A stretch of 40,478 nt of DNA. It comes from Agromyces albus. GTDB lineage: Bacteria > Actinomycetota > Actinomycetes > Actinomycetales > Microbacteriaceae. The notes beneath the pieces were generated by a model, which saw nothing but the letters and a program-made list of their open reading frames with translations, did not search any database and was not told the origin of the DNA. The stretch lies in assembly GCF_004134825.1 (NCBI RefSeq), contig NZ_SDPN01000039.1, positions 1 through 40,478 on the forward strand, read 5' to 3'. A program made the position numbers and the translations under genes. Below are positions 30,024 through 38,598 of this stretch, in pieces (the first letter of the stretch is position 1; each line of letters opens with the position of its first letter).

Positions 30024-30227
30024 TCAGCGGCGCTTCGTCAGAACCCACGTCATCGCGGTAGCGGCGAGGAGCACGACGGTCACGAAGAGGGCCACGAAAC
30101 CGACGCCTTTGCCGACCGGCCAGGCGCCGTTGATGAGGAAGACACCGGCGACCGTCCCGGCCGCGGTCGAGAGGGCTGCCAGCACGACGGACACCCAAGC
30201 TCCCCGAATCGGGCCGTCGTCGTCCAC
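30024..30227 (-). CDS. Small two-helix membrane protein of unknown function
   Basis: The 67-residue protein begins MDDDGPIRG, then has two membrane helices (about 11-33 and 42-62) and a basic C-terminal TKRR. There is no recognisable family motif. GTG 30227 has no ribosome-binding site, but a TACTGT-like -10 lies about 7 bases upstream, so it may be leaderless. It is convergent with the PaaG gene (47-base gap) and downstream of the Mrp antiporter operon. Codon use looks like that of its neighbours. Confidence 0.6.
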   Translation of the reverse strand: MDDDGPIRGAWVSVVLAALSTAAGTVAGVFLINGAWPVGKGVGFVALFVTVVLLAATAMTWVLTKRR

Positions 30228-30291
30228 ATGGCCACAGTAGCCCCGCGGTGCGGGAGCTTGGAGACCCCAACTCGCCGGCGGCTTTCCCGAT

Positions 30292-30335
30292 GCTCATGTG
30301 AGCTCAGCCTCATGTGAGGCGGAACTCACATGAGC
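30292..30335. repeat. Triple CTCATGTGAG inverted-repeat array
   Basis: GCTCATGTGAG (30292-30302), GCCTCATGTGAGGC (30307-30320, itself a hairpin) and CTCACATGAGC (30325-30335) lie within 44 bases. The outer two are exact reverse complements of 11 bases. They sit between the mnhG stop (30361) and the small membrane gene start (30227). They may be the terminator of the antiporter operon or a multi-site operator; there is no T-run. Confidence 0.65.
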
Positions 30336-30360
30336 AGGAGAGAGACACTCGGCCGATTGC

Positions 30361-30717
30361 TCACGCCGCGGGATCCTGGTCGTGCTCGGCGATGTCGCGG
30401 CCGAGGTCGTCGGCGATGAGGAGGTCGCGGCGCACGTGGTCGCTGCGGTAGGCCGCGCGCCCGAGCATGTGCGCCGTCATCGGCTGCGTGAGCAGCTGGA
30501 AGGTCATGATGAGCACGACGGTGGTCAGCACGCCCCACGTCGGCACCTGCAGCACGACGGCGAGCAGCACGGTCGCGAGTCCGAGCACTTGCGGCTTCGT
30601 CGCAGCATGCAGCCGAGTGAGAACGTCGGGGAACCGCACGACGCCGATCCCGGCGGCCATCGAGAGGAACGCGCTCACGAGGACGAGCACGCCCACGGCG
30701 ATCTCGGCCGCGGTCAT
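30361..30717 (-). CDS. mnhG: Na+/H+ antiporter subunit G (Mrp/Mnh)
   Basis: The 118-residue subunit has three membrane helices. The signature is AAGIGVVRFPDVLTRLHAATKPQVLG (about 21-46, quoted in part), followed by VLIMTFQLLTQPMTAHMLGRAAY. It is the last gene of the operon, its ATG overlapping the mnhF stop. It is an accessory membrane subunit of the multi-protein cation/proton antiporter, which expels Na+ in exchange for H+ at high pH or salt. Confidence 0.95.
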   Translation of the reverse strand: MTAAEIAVGVLVLVSAFLSMAAGIGVVRFPDVLTRLHAATKPQVLGLATVLLAVVLQVPTWGVLTTVVLIMTFQLLTQPMTAHMLGRAAYRSDHVRRDLLIADDLGRDIAEHDQDPAA

Positions 30718-30986
30718 GAGGCATCCTGCTTCGCCATGAAACGGGCGATGGCGATCGAGCCGACGATGGCGAACATCGAGAGGATGAGCAGCACGACGAG
30801 CGTGTCGGTGTGCCGGTTGATCGCCATCTCGGCGCCGAGACCGCAGATCGCGATCGCGAGGAGCACGTCGGTGGCGAGCGCTCGGTCGAGGATCGACGGG
30901 CCGCGGATGATGCGAGACATCGCCGCGATCGCGCCGATGCCGAACATGACTCCCGCGAGGATGCTCACGAAGGCGAGGAACGTCAT
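30714..30986 (-). CDS. mnhF: Na+/H+ antiporter subunit F (Mrp/Mnh)
   Basis: The 90-residue protein has three membrane helices. RIIRGPSILDRALATDVLLA (25-44), including the conserved Asp pair, is the MnhF/PhaF signature. HTDTLVVLLILSMFAIVGSI forms the third helix. The ATG overlaps the mnhE stop (ATGA), and the stop overlaps the mnhG ATG. Confidence 0.95.
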   Translation of the reverse strand: MTFLAFVSILAGVMFGIGAIAAMSRIIRGPSILDRALATDVLLAIAICGLGAEMAINRHTDTLVVLLILSMFAIVGSIAIARFMAKQDAS

Positions 30987-31633
30987 GAGCGTCCTCCTTC
31001 AGGTGGTCGGTCGGATGTGGCCAGTGGCCGGTCGGATGCAGGGGGCTCGCCCCGTGTGCGACGAGCACGACGATCACGACGAGCGGCCCGCACGGATGCC
31101 GCCTGTTCACGCGTGCCGATCGCGAGCACGATGCGCTCCTCCGTGCCGAGCACCTCGCGATGGGTGCGCTCGAGGTCGGCCTCGGTGCGCGTGCCGATCG
31201 CGTGCAGGTAGAGGAGCCCGCGCTCGCGGTCGATGTCGACGACGACGGTGCCCGGCACGACCGTGATCGCCTCGGCGGTGAGCGTCGTGACGAGGTCTGA
31301 ACGGGTGAGCAGCTGCACGGCGATGATGGAGTTCATCGGCGTCCAGCGCGGGTTCACGGCGAGGAGGGCGACTTGCACCGAGGCGACGACGACGTCGAAC
31401 ATCATGCGCAGCCCGAGCAGCAGTGCCCGCCACGGGTTGAACCGGCCGCTGAGGAGCACGGGCGGCAGGTAGAGCACGCGCGTCACGGCGATCGCGAGCA
31501 GGATCCCGGTGACGATCGTGAGCACGTCGATGTGGTCCCAGAGGAACATCCACAGGGCGACGAGCGCGACGAGCAGGGGCAGCTGTCGCCACACCGAACG
31601 CCAGGGCGAGAACACCGGCTCGACTCCCGTCAA
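30983..31633 (-). CDS. mnhE: Na+/H+ antiporter subunit E (Mrp/Mnh), TTG start
   Basis: The 216-residue protein has two N-terminal membrane helices (WRQLPLLVALVALWMFLW and VLTIVTGILLAIAVTRVLYLP). The MnhE domain continues with ALLAVNPRWTPMNSIIAVQL and TEAITVVPGTVVVDID. It ends in an Arg-rich, disordered tail of about 40 residues. The start is probably TTG 31633: it overlaps the mnhD stop as TTGA, matching the ATGA overlaps of the other genes, and GGGAGG lies 8 bases upstream. The next in-frame GTG is six codons in, with no such site. Confidence 0.9.
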   Translation of the reverse strand: MTGVEPVFSPWRSVWRQLPLLVALVALWMFLWDHIDVLTIVTGILLAIAVTRVLYLPPVLLSGRFNPWRALLLGLRMMFDVVVASVQVALLAVNPRWTPMNSIIAVQLLTRSDLVTTLTAEAITVVPGTVVVDIDRERGLLYLHAIGTRTEADLERTHREVLGTEERIVLAIGTREQAASVRAARRDRRARRTRGEPPASDRPLATSDRPPEGGRS

Positions 31634-33213
31634 CGGATGCCTCCCGGGAACACGAGCGAGACGTAGACACCTGGATCCGTCAGGCTCTCCGCGGCGCGGC
31701 TCGCGAGATCGAAGAGCGGACCGGCGAAGACCGTGAGGCACACGGTCACGACGACGAGCGCGGTGGTCGCGACGACCATGAGCACGGGCGTCGTGCGGGA
31801 CGCGGTGACGGTGTCGCCGCCGGGAGCCTCCTGCACCGAGCCGAGGAGCACCGACTCGTAGCCCTCGAGCTCGCCGCGTCCGCGCCAGAACGCCATGTTC
31901 CAGAAGCGGGTCAGGGCGTAGAGCGTGATGAGCGAGGTGATCGCGCCCGCCGCGATGACGGCCCAGACGAGCCATGCGGTGCCGGCGGCATCCGTGTTCG
32001 CGGAATCGGCGCCCGCGAGGAACAGGCCGGTCTTGCCGAGGAAGCCCGAGAACGGCGGGATGCCGCCGAGGTTCAGCGCCGGAATGAAGAACAGCACGCC
32101 GAGCAGCGGCGATGCCTTGAGCAGCCCGGCGAGCCGGTTGATCGACGTCGCCCCGCCGAACCGCTCGATGAGTCCGGTGGTGAGGAAGAGGGTCGTCTGC
32201 ACGGTGATGTGGTGCACCACGTAGTAGATCGTCGCCGCGAAGCCGAGCACTCCGCCCAGGGCGATGCCGAAGATCATGTAGCCGATGTGGCTCACGAGCG
32301 TGAACGACAGGAGTCGCTTGATGTCGGCCTGGGTGAGGGCGCCGAGGATGCCGATGAGCATCGTGAGCCCGCCGATCACCATGAGCAGCACGGTCACGTC
32401 GTTCTCGGAGAAGATCACCGTCTCGGTGCGGATGATCGCGTAGACGCCGACCTTCGTGAGCAGGCCGGCGAAGACGGCGGTGACCGGGGCGGGCGCCGTG
32501 GGGTACGAGTCGGGCAGCCAGAACGACAGCGGGAACACCGCGGCCTTGATGCCGAACGCCATGAGGAGCAGCAGGTGCAGGATGAGCTGCACGCTCTCGG
32601 GCAGCTCGGCGATGCGCACCGAGAGCTGGGCGATGTTGGCGGTTCCCGTGGCGCCGTAGATGAGGGCGATCGCGCTGAGGAAGAAGAGCGAGGAGACGAG
32701 GCTCACCACGATGTAGGTGACGCCCGCGCGGATGCGCTCGCCCGTGCCGCCGAGCGTGAGCAGCACGTAGCTGGCCGCCAGCAGGATCTCGAACCCGACG
32801 AACAGGTTGAAGAGATCGCCCGCGATGAAGGCGTTGAAGACGCCCGCCGACAGCACCAGGTAGCTCGGGTGGAAGATCGACACGGGCGTCTCGCGGTGGC
32901 GGTCTGCCACACCCTGCCCCACGGCGTACACGAGCACCACGAGCAGCACGATCGCCGAGATCACGAGCATGATCGACGAGAGCCGGTCGACGACGAGCAC
33001 GATGCCGAACGGCGCCTCCCACCCGCCGACCGCCACGGCGACGGGGCCACTCGTGTCGACCGCGACGAGGAGCACGGCTGCGATCACCACGACCGACGCG
33101 AGCACGGTGATGCCCACTGCCATCTGGGCACGTCGACGCCGCCCGAGGATGAGCGCCGCCGCCGCCCCGAGGAGGGGCAGCAGCACCACGAGCGGCACGA
33201 GCGCGGCGATCAT
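31630..33213 (-). CDS. mnhD: Na+/H+ antiporter subunit D (Mrp/Mnh)
   Basis: The 527-residue protein has about 14 membrane helices and is homologous to NuoM/NuoN. The key charged residues are present: the Glu in FNLFVGFEILLAASYVL and the Lys in FGIKAAVFPLSFWLPDSYP. It also has LLTKVGVYAIIR and the LTQADIKRLLSFTLVSHIGYM block, which has the usual Lys and Ser. It is one of the two proton-channel-like subunits. The ATG overlaps the mnhC stop. The C-terminal 60 residues add a helix and a short tail. Confidence 0.96.
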   Translation of the reverse strand: MIAALVPLVVLLPLLGAAAALILGRRRRAQMAVGITVLASVVVIAAVLLVAVDTSGPVAVAVGGWEAPFGIVLVVDRLSSIMLVISAIVLLVVLVYAVGQGVADRHRETPVSIFHPSYLVLSAGVFNAFIAGDLFNLFVGFEILLAASYVLLTLGGTGERIRAGVTYIVVSLVSSLFFLSAIALIYGATGTANIAQLSVRIAELPESVQLILHLLLLMAFGIKAAVFPLSFWLPDSYPTAPAPVTAVFAGLLTKVGVYAIIRTETVIFSENDVTVLLMVIGGLTMLIGILGALTQADIKRLLSFTLVSHIGYMIFGIALGGVLGFAATIYYVVHHITVQTTLFLTTGLIERFGGATSINRLAGLLKASPLLGVLFFIPALNLGGIPPFSGFLGKTGLFLAGADSANTDAAGTAWLVWAVIAAGAITSLITLYALTRFWNMAFWRGRGELEGYESVLLGSVQEAPGGDTVTASRTTPVLMVVATTALVVVTVCLTVFAGPLFDLASRAAESLTDPGVYVSLVFPGGIR

Positions 33214-33662
33214 CGGGGCACCTCCTCGTCGCTCGCGTCGAGGAGCTCCTGGATGGCCGCGTCATCGGCCGCGGAGCTGCGGATGAGGTCGGCCGCCTCC
33301 TCGGCATCCTCGAGGTCTTCCGCCTCGTCGTCGACGAGGTCGCCCTTCTCGCCGAGCTGCGCGAGCCACCACGAGCGGTAGACGAGCGCGAGCATGAACG
33401 CGGTGATGCCGAGGTTGATGACGATCGAGGTGAGCACGAACACCTGCGGGAGCGGGTCGGAGATCTCGTCGGGGTCGAGGCCCTCGCCGAGGATCGGGGC
33501 CGTGCCGGGTGCGCCGCTCATGAGGTAGATGAGGATGTTCACGGCGTTGCCGACGAGGAGGAATCCGATGAGCACGCGGGTGAGGCTGCGTTCGAGCATG
33601 ATCGAGATGCCCGCGCCGAAGAGCACGGCCATGAGCACGACGAGCGTGAGTGACGCGGTCAT
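33210..33662 (-). CDS. mnhC: Na+/H+ antiporter subunit C (Mrp/Mnh)
   Basis: The 150-residue protein is NuoK-like with three membrane helices. RSLTRVLIGFLLVGNAVNILIYL and DPLPQVFVLTSIVINLGITAFMLAL (quoted in pieces) are typical of MnhC. The C-terminal 45 residues are very acidic (EKGDLVDDEAEDLEDAEEAAD), longer than usual and disordered. The 4-base overlaps with A/B upstream and D downstream show coupling. Confidence 0.95.
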   Translation of the reverse strand: MTASLTLVVLMAVLFGAGISIMLERSLTRVLIGFLLVGNAVNILIYLMSGAPGTAPILGEGLDPDEISDPLPQVFVLTSIVINLGITAFMLALVYRSWWLAQLGEKGDLVDDEAEDLEDAEEAADLIRSSAADDAAIQELLDASDEEVPR

Positions 33663-36600
33663 GTGCGGGTCTCCCCGGCTCGGCCTGCTCCCGTGAGCGG
33701 CGTCTCCAGTTCAGCGTCGACGTGTTCGGGGCGTTCGGCGATCTCGGGGCCCTCGCCCTGCTCGAGGTCGTCGACGTCGCCATCCAGCTCGCCGGTCTCG
33801 TCGCCCGCCTGTTCCTCCTGGCGGTCGACCTCGCCGCCGAGCGCGCGAAGGATGTCGAGCACGAGACCCACGACGACGAGGTACACGCCGAGGTCGAAGA
33901 GCGTCGAGGTGCCGATCGAGAGGGTGCCGAGCACGGGGACGTCGGTCTCGAACCACGCGGACTCGAGCGGAGCGCCACCGAAGAGCAGCGGCGCCGCCGC
34001 GGTGCCGGCCGCGAGCAGCAGCCCCGTGCCGAGCAGGCGGCCCGCGTCGACGGGTGCGGCCTCGCCGAGCTCGTAGCGCCCGCCCGCGAGGTATCGCGCG
34101 ACGAGCGCGAGACCCGCGAGGAGTCCGCCCGCGAAGCCGCCGCCCGGTGCGTTGTGGCCCGCGAAGAGCAGGAACACCGACACGACGATCGCGGGGTGGA
34201 AGAGCAGCCGCACGAGCACCTCGATGAGGATCGAGCGGTTGCGGGGCGAGAGGGTGCGACCGGCGAGGAGCCACGTCTGCCGGGTGCCCGCGGCGTCGGC
34301 AGCGGCATCCGTCTCGCCCTCGGTGTTCGCGAGGCTCGTGCGCGGGGCACGAATGCTCGACGCGGGTTCGGGCACGGGGCGGAGCCGCTCGCGCCGGTCG
34401 ACGGGCTCGACGTCGTCGCCGAGGTCTTCGAGCCTCGGGGCGCCGCCGGTGCGTCCTGACACGAAGATGAGGCTCGCGACGCCCGTGGCCACGGCGACGA
34501 GCACGGAGATCTCGCCGAGCGTGTCCCAGGCCCGGATGTCGACGAGCATGACGTTCACGATGTTCTTGCCGTGGGCCTCGAGTGCTAGCGCGGGCAAGCC
34601 GTCGGCGATCGTCGGCTGGATGCGGGCGCCGATCGCGACGAGTCCGATGACGGCCATCACGACGCCCGCGAGCGCGCCGATGATGCCGCGCGCGAGCTTG
34701 TGCACCGGCGGGTTGCGCTGCGCGATCCGCTGCGGGAGGCGGCGCAGCACGAGCACGAACACCACGACCACGACGGTCTCGACGAGGGCCTGGGTGAGGG
34801 CGAGGTCGGGAGCGCCCGACATGCCGAAGAGCAGCACGAGTCCGTAGCCCGTGACGCCCACGAGCAGCACGGCGGTGAGGCGCTGTCGCACCGTGGCCGC
34901 GGCGATGCCCGCGACCGCCATCACGAGTGCCAGGAACGGCTGCGCCGGATAGTCCCACAGGCGCACGCCGTCGGGCCAGGTCGTGTTCATGACGGATGCC
35001 ACGCCGAGCCCGCCGATGAACACCGCGACGATGATGGCGAGGTATCCGGGGAGCCCGCGGTGCTGGATCGCGGTCGTGACCGCCGCGGCGAGCCGGTCGA
35101 CGACCGACACGACGCCGAGGTAGCCGCGCGCCGAGTCGAGCACGGGCGTGATCGAGGCCTGCAGGCGGGCGACCCGCTGGCGCCCCCACACGAGCAGGGC
35201 GCCGAACGTGAACACGGCGGCCGAGACGGCGAGCGCGGGCGCGAGCCCGTGCCACAGCGCGAGGTGGAACTCGTGCGGCCCGGGGAGCTCGTCGGCGTAC
35301 GCGGCGAGCAGCGGCTCGACGAGCGGCACCGCGAACGCGAACACGAGGCTCGCCGCGGCGAGGAGGCCCGGTGCCGCGATGATCGCCCGGCCCTCGCCGT
35401 GCAGGGGAGTGGGCGCGGCATCCGCCTTCGTGGCGAATGCGCCCCAGACGAACCGAACGGTGTACGCGACGGTGAGCACCGAGCCGAGCACGGCGCCGAC
35501 GAGCGCGATCCATGCCCACTGGTCGCCCTGCGCGACGGCGTCGAGGAATGCCGCGAACACGGCCTCCTTCGCCACGAATCCGAAGAGCGGCGGCACGCCC
35601 GCCATCGACGCGGCGGCGACGATCGCGATCACGGTGATCACCGGCATCCGTCGCCCGAGGCCCGAGAGCTTGCGCCAGTCGCGGGTGCCGGCGGCGTGGT
35701 CGACGATGCCGACGACGAGGAAGAGCGCGGCCTTGAACAGGGCGTGGGCGACCAGCAGGGCGACGCCCGCGAGCGCTGCGTCGCGCGTGCCGAAGCCCGT
35801 GACGAGCACGAGGAATCCGAGCTGGCTCACCGTGCCGTAGGCGAGCAGCAGCTTGAGGTCGTACTGGCGCAGCGCCCGCCAGCCGCCGACGAGCATCGTG
35901 AGCACCCCGAGCGTGATGACGATCGGATGCCACACCGTGAGGTCGGCATAGCCGGGCGCGAGCCGCGCCACGAGGTAGACGCCGGCCTTCACCATCGCGG
36001 CGGCGTGCAGGTAGGCCGAGACCGGCGTCGGCGCCGCCATCGCCGCGGGCAGCCAGAAGTGGAACGGCACGAGCGCGCTCTTCGAGATCGCGCCGACGAG
36101 CACGAGGGCGATGCCCCACGCGCCCGCGACCCCGTCGACGGGGTTCGCGACGAGCTCGCTGAGCGAGCTCGTGCCGCCCGCCGCGACGAGCAGCACGAGG
36201 CCCACGAGCATCGCGAGCCCGCCGAGGGTCGTGACGGTGAGCGCCTGCAGCGCGGCGCCGCGGCTCTCCTTCCGCCCTGTGTAGTGGCCGATGAGCAGGT
36301 AGGAGAGCACGCTCGTGGCTTCCCAGAACGTGAACAGGATGAACACGTCGTCGGCGGTGACGAGGCCGAACATCACGCCGGCGAACGCGAGCAGCAACGC
36401 CGCGAACCGGCCGAGCGCCGGTTCGTCGTCGGCGAAGTAGTGCATGCAGTAGAGCAGCACGAGCGCGCCGATGCCCGTGACGATGAGCGCGAGCAGCAGC
36501 GCGAGGGCGTCGACGCGGAAGCTCAGGGCGATGTCGAGCGCCGGGATCCACGGCACGGACTCGACGACGGGCTCGCCCGCGAGCACACCCGGGAGCCACG

Positions 36601-36727
36601 TGAGCAGCAGCACGAACACGGCGGCCGGCAGCAGCGCGAGGATCGCGAAGACCCGGCGGCCCATGAGCCTCGTGAGCAGCGGCGTCAGGACCGCCACGAC
36701 GGCGAAGGCTCCGAGGCAGGCGATCAT
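33659..36727 (-). CDS. mnhA: Fused Na+/H+ antiporter subunits A and B (Mrp/Mnh)
   Basis: The 1022-residue protein starts the operon. Residues 1 to about 770 are MrpA. It has the NuoL-like core (LFTFWEATSVLSYLLIGHY with its Glu, AISKSALVPFHFWLPAAMAAPTPVSAYLHAAAMVKAG) and the later GMSGAPDLALTQALVETVVVVVF domain. An Arg/Asp-rich linker follows (about 780-845, RLEDLGDDVEPVDRRERL). The MnhB domain begins near RSILIEVLVRLLFHPAIVVS and has LFAGHNAPGGGFAGGLLAGLA. The tail is acidic. A and B are separate genes in Bacillus and Staphylococcus; fused forms are known in actinobacteria and others. GGGGAGGG lies 5 bases before the ATG. Confidence 0.95.
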   Translation of the reverse strand: MIACLGAFAVVAVLTPLLTRLMGRRVFAILALLPAAVFVLLLTWLPGVLAGEPVVESVPWIPALDIALSFRVDALALLLALIVTGIGALVLLYCMHYFADDEPALGRFAALLLAFAGVMFGLVTADDVFILFTFWEATSVLSYLLIGHYTGRKESRGAALQALTVTTLGGLAMLVGLVLLVAAGGTSSLSELVANPVDGVAGAWGIALVLVGAISKSALVPFHFWLPAAMAAPTPVSAYLHAAAMVKAGVYLVARLAPGYADLTVWHPIVITLGVLTMLVGGWRALRQYDLKLLLAYGTVSQLGFLVLVTGFGTRDAALAGVALLVAHALFKAALFLVVGIVDHAAGTRDWRKLSGLGRRMPVITVIAIVAAASMAGVPPLFGFVAKEAVFAAFLDAVAQGDQWAWIALVGAVLGSVLTVAYTVRFVWGAFATKADAAPTPLHGEGRAIIAAPGLLAAASLVFAFAVPLVEPLLAAYADELPGPHEFHLALWHGLAPALAVSAAVFTFGALLVWGRQRVARLQASITPVLDSARGYLGVVSVVDRLAAAVTTAIQHRGLPGYLAIIVAVFIGGLGVASVMNTTWPDGVRLWDYPAQPFLALVMAVAGIAAATVRQRLTAVLLVGVTGYGLVLLFGMSGAPDLALTQALVETVVVVVFVLVLRRLPQRIAQRNPPVHKLARGIIGALAGVVMAVIGLVAIGARIQPTIADGLPALALEAHGKNIVNVMLVDIRAWDTLGEISVLVAVATGVASLIFVSGRTGGAPRLEDLGDDVEPVDRRERLRPVPEPASSIRAPRTSLANTEGETDAAADAAGTRQTWLLAGRTLSPRNRSILIEVLVRLLFHPAIVVSVFLLFAGHNAPGGGFAGGLLAGLALVARYLAGGRYELGEAAPVDAGRLLGTGLLLAAGTAAAPLLFGGAPLESAWFETDVPVLGTLSIGTSTLFDLGVYLVVVGLVLDILRALGGEVDRQEEQAGDETGELDGDVDDLEQGEGPEIAERPEHVDAELETPLTGAGRAGETRT

Positions 36728-36806
36728 TCACCCTCCCCGCGCTCGCAACCGTCCGACCAGTTTAGCGAAGCGTGTTTTCGCGCCCCGGGCCGGGCAAGAT
36801 GGATCC

Positions 36807-37658
36807 ATGCCGATCCTCATCTCTGCAGACGAACTCGCCGCACGACTCTCGTCGGGTGAACGTACCGTGGTGCTCGACGTGCGCTGGACGCTCGCCCAAC
36901 CCGACGGGAGCGAGGCGTTCCGCGCCGGGCACGTCCCGGGCGCCGTCTACGTCGACCTCGATCGCGAGCTCGCCGACCACGACGTGCAGGGTGCGGGGCG
37001 GCATCCGCTGCCCGGCGAAGCTGGGCTCACCGCGGCGATGCGGCGCTGGGGGCTTCGCGACGGCGACACGGTCGTGGTCACCGACGACCTCGGCAACCAG
37101 TCCGCCGCTCGTGCGTGGTGGCTGCTGAAGCACGCGGGCGTGGCCGACGTGCGGATGCTCGACGGCGCGCTCGCGGGATGGCGCGCAGCGGGGCATCCGC
37201 TCGAGACCGGCGAGACCACGCCCGAGTCGGGCGACGCCACCGCGCACTTCGGCTCGATGCCCGTCGTCGACATCGACGGGGCAGCCGGCATTCCGGCCGA
37301 GGGTGTGCTGCTCGACTCGCGCGCTGCAGAGCGGTATCGGGGCGAGGTCGAGCCGATCGACCCGCGCGCCGGACACATCCCGGGCGCAGTGTCGGCGCCC
37401 ACCGCGGCCAATCTCGACGCCGACGGCCGATTCCGCACGCCCGAGGAGTTGCGCGAACGCTTCGCCGCGCTCGGCGTGCACGGCGACGCTCCGGTCGCCG
37501 CCTACTGCGGCTCGGGCGTCACGGCGGCGCACCAAGTCGCGGCCCTCGCGATCGCCGGCATCGACGCAGCACTCTTCCCGGGCTCGTGGAGCCAGTGGTC
37601 GAACGACTGGGCGCGGCCCGTCGCGACGGGAGCCGAGGCCGGCCTGACCGTGAAGTAG
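36807..37658 (+). CDS. Thiosulfate/3-mercaptopyruvate sulfurtransferase
   Basis: The 283-residue protein has two rhodanese domains. The N-terminal (inactive) one includes VVLDVRWTL and GHVPGAVYVDLDRELAD. The C-terminal one includes VLLDSRAAERYRGEVEPIDPRAGHIPGAVSAP, quoted from about residue 167 on, and the active loop around Cys234 (YCGSGVTA), which carries persulfide sulfur. CGSGVT is close to the CG[ST]GVTA loop of mercaptopyruvate-type enzymes. It would transfer sulfur to cyanide or thiols. ATG 36807 lacks a ribosome-binding site, but CAAGAT (36795-36800) could be a -10 giving a leaderless mRNA. It is convergent and stop-to-stop with the methyltransferase gene. Confidence 0.9.
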   Translation: MPILISADELAARLSSGERTVVLDVRWTLAQPDGSEAFRAGHVPGAVYVDLDRELADHDVQGAGRHPLPGEAGLTAAMRRWGLRDGDTVVVTDDLGNQSAARAWWLLKHAGVADVRMLDGALAGWRAAGHPLETGETTPESGDATAHFGSMPVVDIDGAAGIPAEGVLLDSRAAERYRGEVEPIDPRAGHIPGAVSAPTAANLDADGRFRTPEELRERFAALGVHGDAPVAAYCGSGVTAAHQVAALAIAGIDAALFPGSWSQWSNDWARPVATGAEAGLTVK

Positions 37659-38489
37659 CTACTCGGCCGCCGGCGGGGGAGACGGGCGGCGGCCCACCGC
37701 GATGAGGGTCGTGACGTCGACGGTCTGCACGTCGCGCTCCTCGAGGCCCGCGAGGTAGCGCTCGCGTACGCCCGCCACGGCCTCGTCATCGAGGTCGCCG
37801 AGCGCGAGGCGAAGGCCCGTGCCCTCGACGAGCCCCCATGCGAGCTCGGGCGTGAGGTCGAGATGGCGCCGCACCGCCTCGGCCCGCACCTGCACGAGCC
37901 CGAGCCCCGTGAGCCAATGCGCGAGGTTTCCAGGCGTGCTTGCGATGTCGATCGCCGGCGAGCGCAGGTCGCCGAGCTCGGATGCCGCGCCCTCGGGCAA
38001 TGCCGATGTCAGCACCTCGGCGAGCGGCTCCATCGCGCCGGCCGCCCACACCGTGATCGCGACCCGCCCTCCCGGCCGTGCGCGCTCGATGAGGTGGCGG
38101 GTTCCCGCGTCGAGGTCGTCGAAGAACAGGATGCCGAGCACGCACTGCACGAGGTCGTACCCGGTGGTCTCCCAGGTGGCGACGTCGGCGACGTGGAAGC
38201 GCAGCTGCGGCATCCGCTCGCCCACTCGCTCCCGGGCGAGCTCGATGAGCCCCTCGGCGAAGTCGACCGCATCGACGAGGCCACCGGTGCCCACGAGCTC
38301 GGCGGTCGGCACCGCGGATGCCCCGTCACCGCAGCACGCGTCGAGCACAAGCTCACCGAACTGCGGGTGCGACCGCAACACGGCGGCGGTGGAGATCGGA
38401 TTCCAGAGCGCGTCGTCGATCTCCGCGAAGGAGGCCGCCGCAGCGGCGAAGCCTTCCGCGAAATCGGGCACCCCTGTTGTCTCCCCCAT
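37659..38489 (-). CDS. SAM-dependent methyltransferase
   Basis: The 276-residue protein has a class I fold. The SAM motif is VLDACCGDGASAVPTAELVG (about 49-68), motif II is GLVDAVDFAEGLIELAR, and LVQCVLGILFFDDLDA and RPGGRVAITVWAAGAMEPL are motifs III-IV of UbiE/COQ5-like methyltransferases. A small C-terminal cap follows. The substrate is unknown. The ATG has no clear ribosome-binding site; CACAAT six bases upstream may be a -10 of a leaderless mRNA. Its stop directly abuts the sulfurtransferase stop (TAGCTA), with no room for a separate terminator. Confidence 0.87.
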   Translation of the reverse strand: MGETTGVPDFAEGFAAAAASFAEIDDALWNPISTAAVLRSHPQFGELVLDACCGDGASAVPTAELVGTGGLVDAVDFAEGLIELARERVGERMPQLRFHVADVATWETTGYDLVQCVLGILFFDDLDAGTRHLIERARPGGRVAITVWAAGAMEPLAEVLTSALPEGAASELGDLRSPAIDIASTPGNLAHWLTGLGLVQVRAEAVRRHLDLTPELAWGLVEGTGLRLALGDLDDEAVAGVRERYLAGLEERDVQTVDVTTLIAVGRRPSPPPAAE

Positions 38490-38560
38490 GTGCCCATTGT
38501 GTCCCTGATCGGCCGAGAATCGGGGATTCAGGCAATCGAAAGCCAGGAACGTGCAGACTG

Positions 38561-38576
38561 GGGAGACGTGTCTCCC
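38561..38576 (+). promoter_or_regulatory. Small palindrome upstream of the FKBP gene
   Basis: GGGAGAC-GT-GTCTCCC is a perfect 7-bp inverted repeat in the 109-base gap between the divergent methyltransferase and FKBP genes, 22 bases before the FKBP ATG. It could be an operator or an mRNA hairpin. The rest of the gap has no other recognised signal, and the FKBP start lacks a clear ribosome-binding site. Confidence 0.35.
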
Positions 38577-38598
38577 GATCGAAACGAGATCTCCCCCT

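Noticed and set aside
33711..36731. A 1006-residue Arg-rich frame on the minus strand, out of phase with the Mrp A/B gene
   Set aside because: It is extremely rich in Arg, Ala and Pro with no domains, as expected from a shifted frame in high-GC DNA, while the other frame encodes clear MrpA and MrpB sequence.
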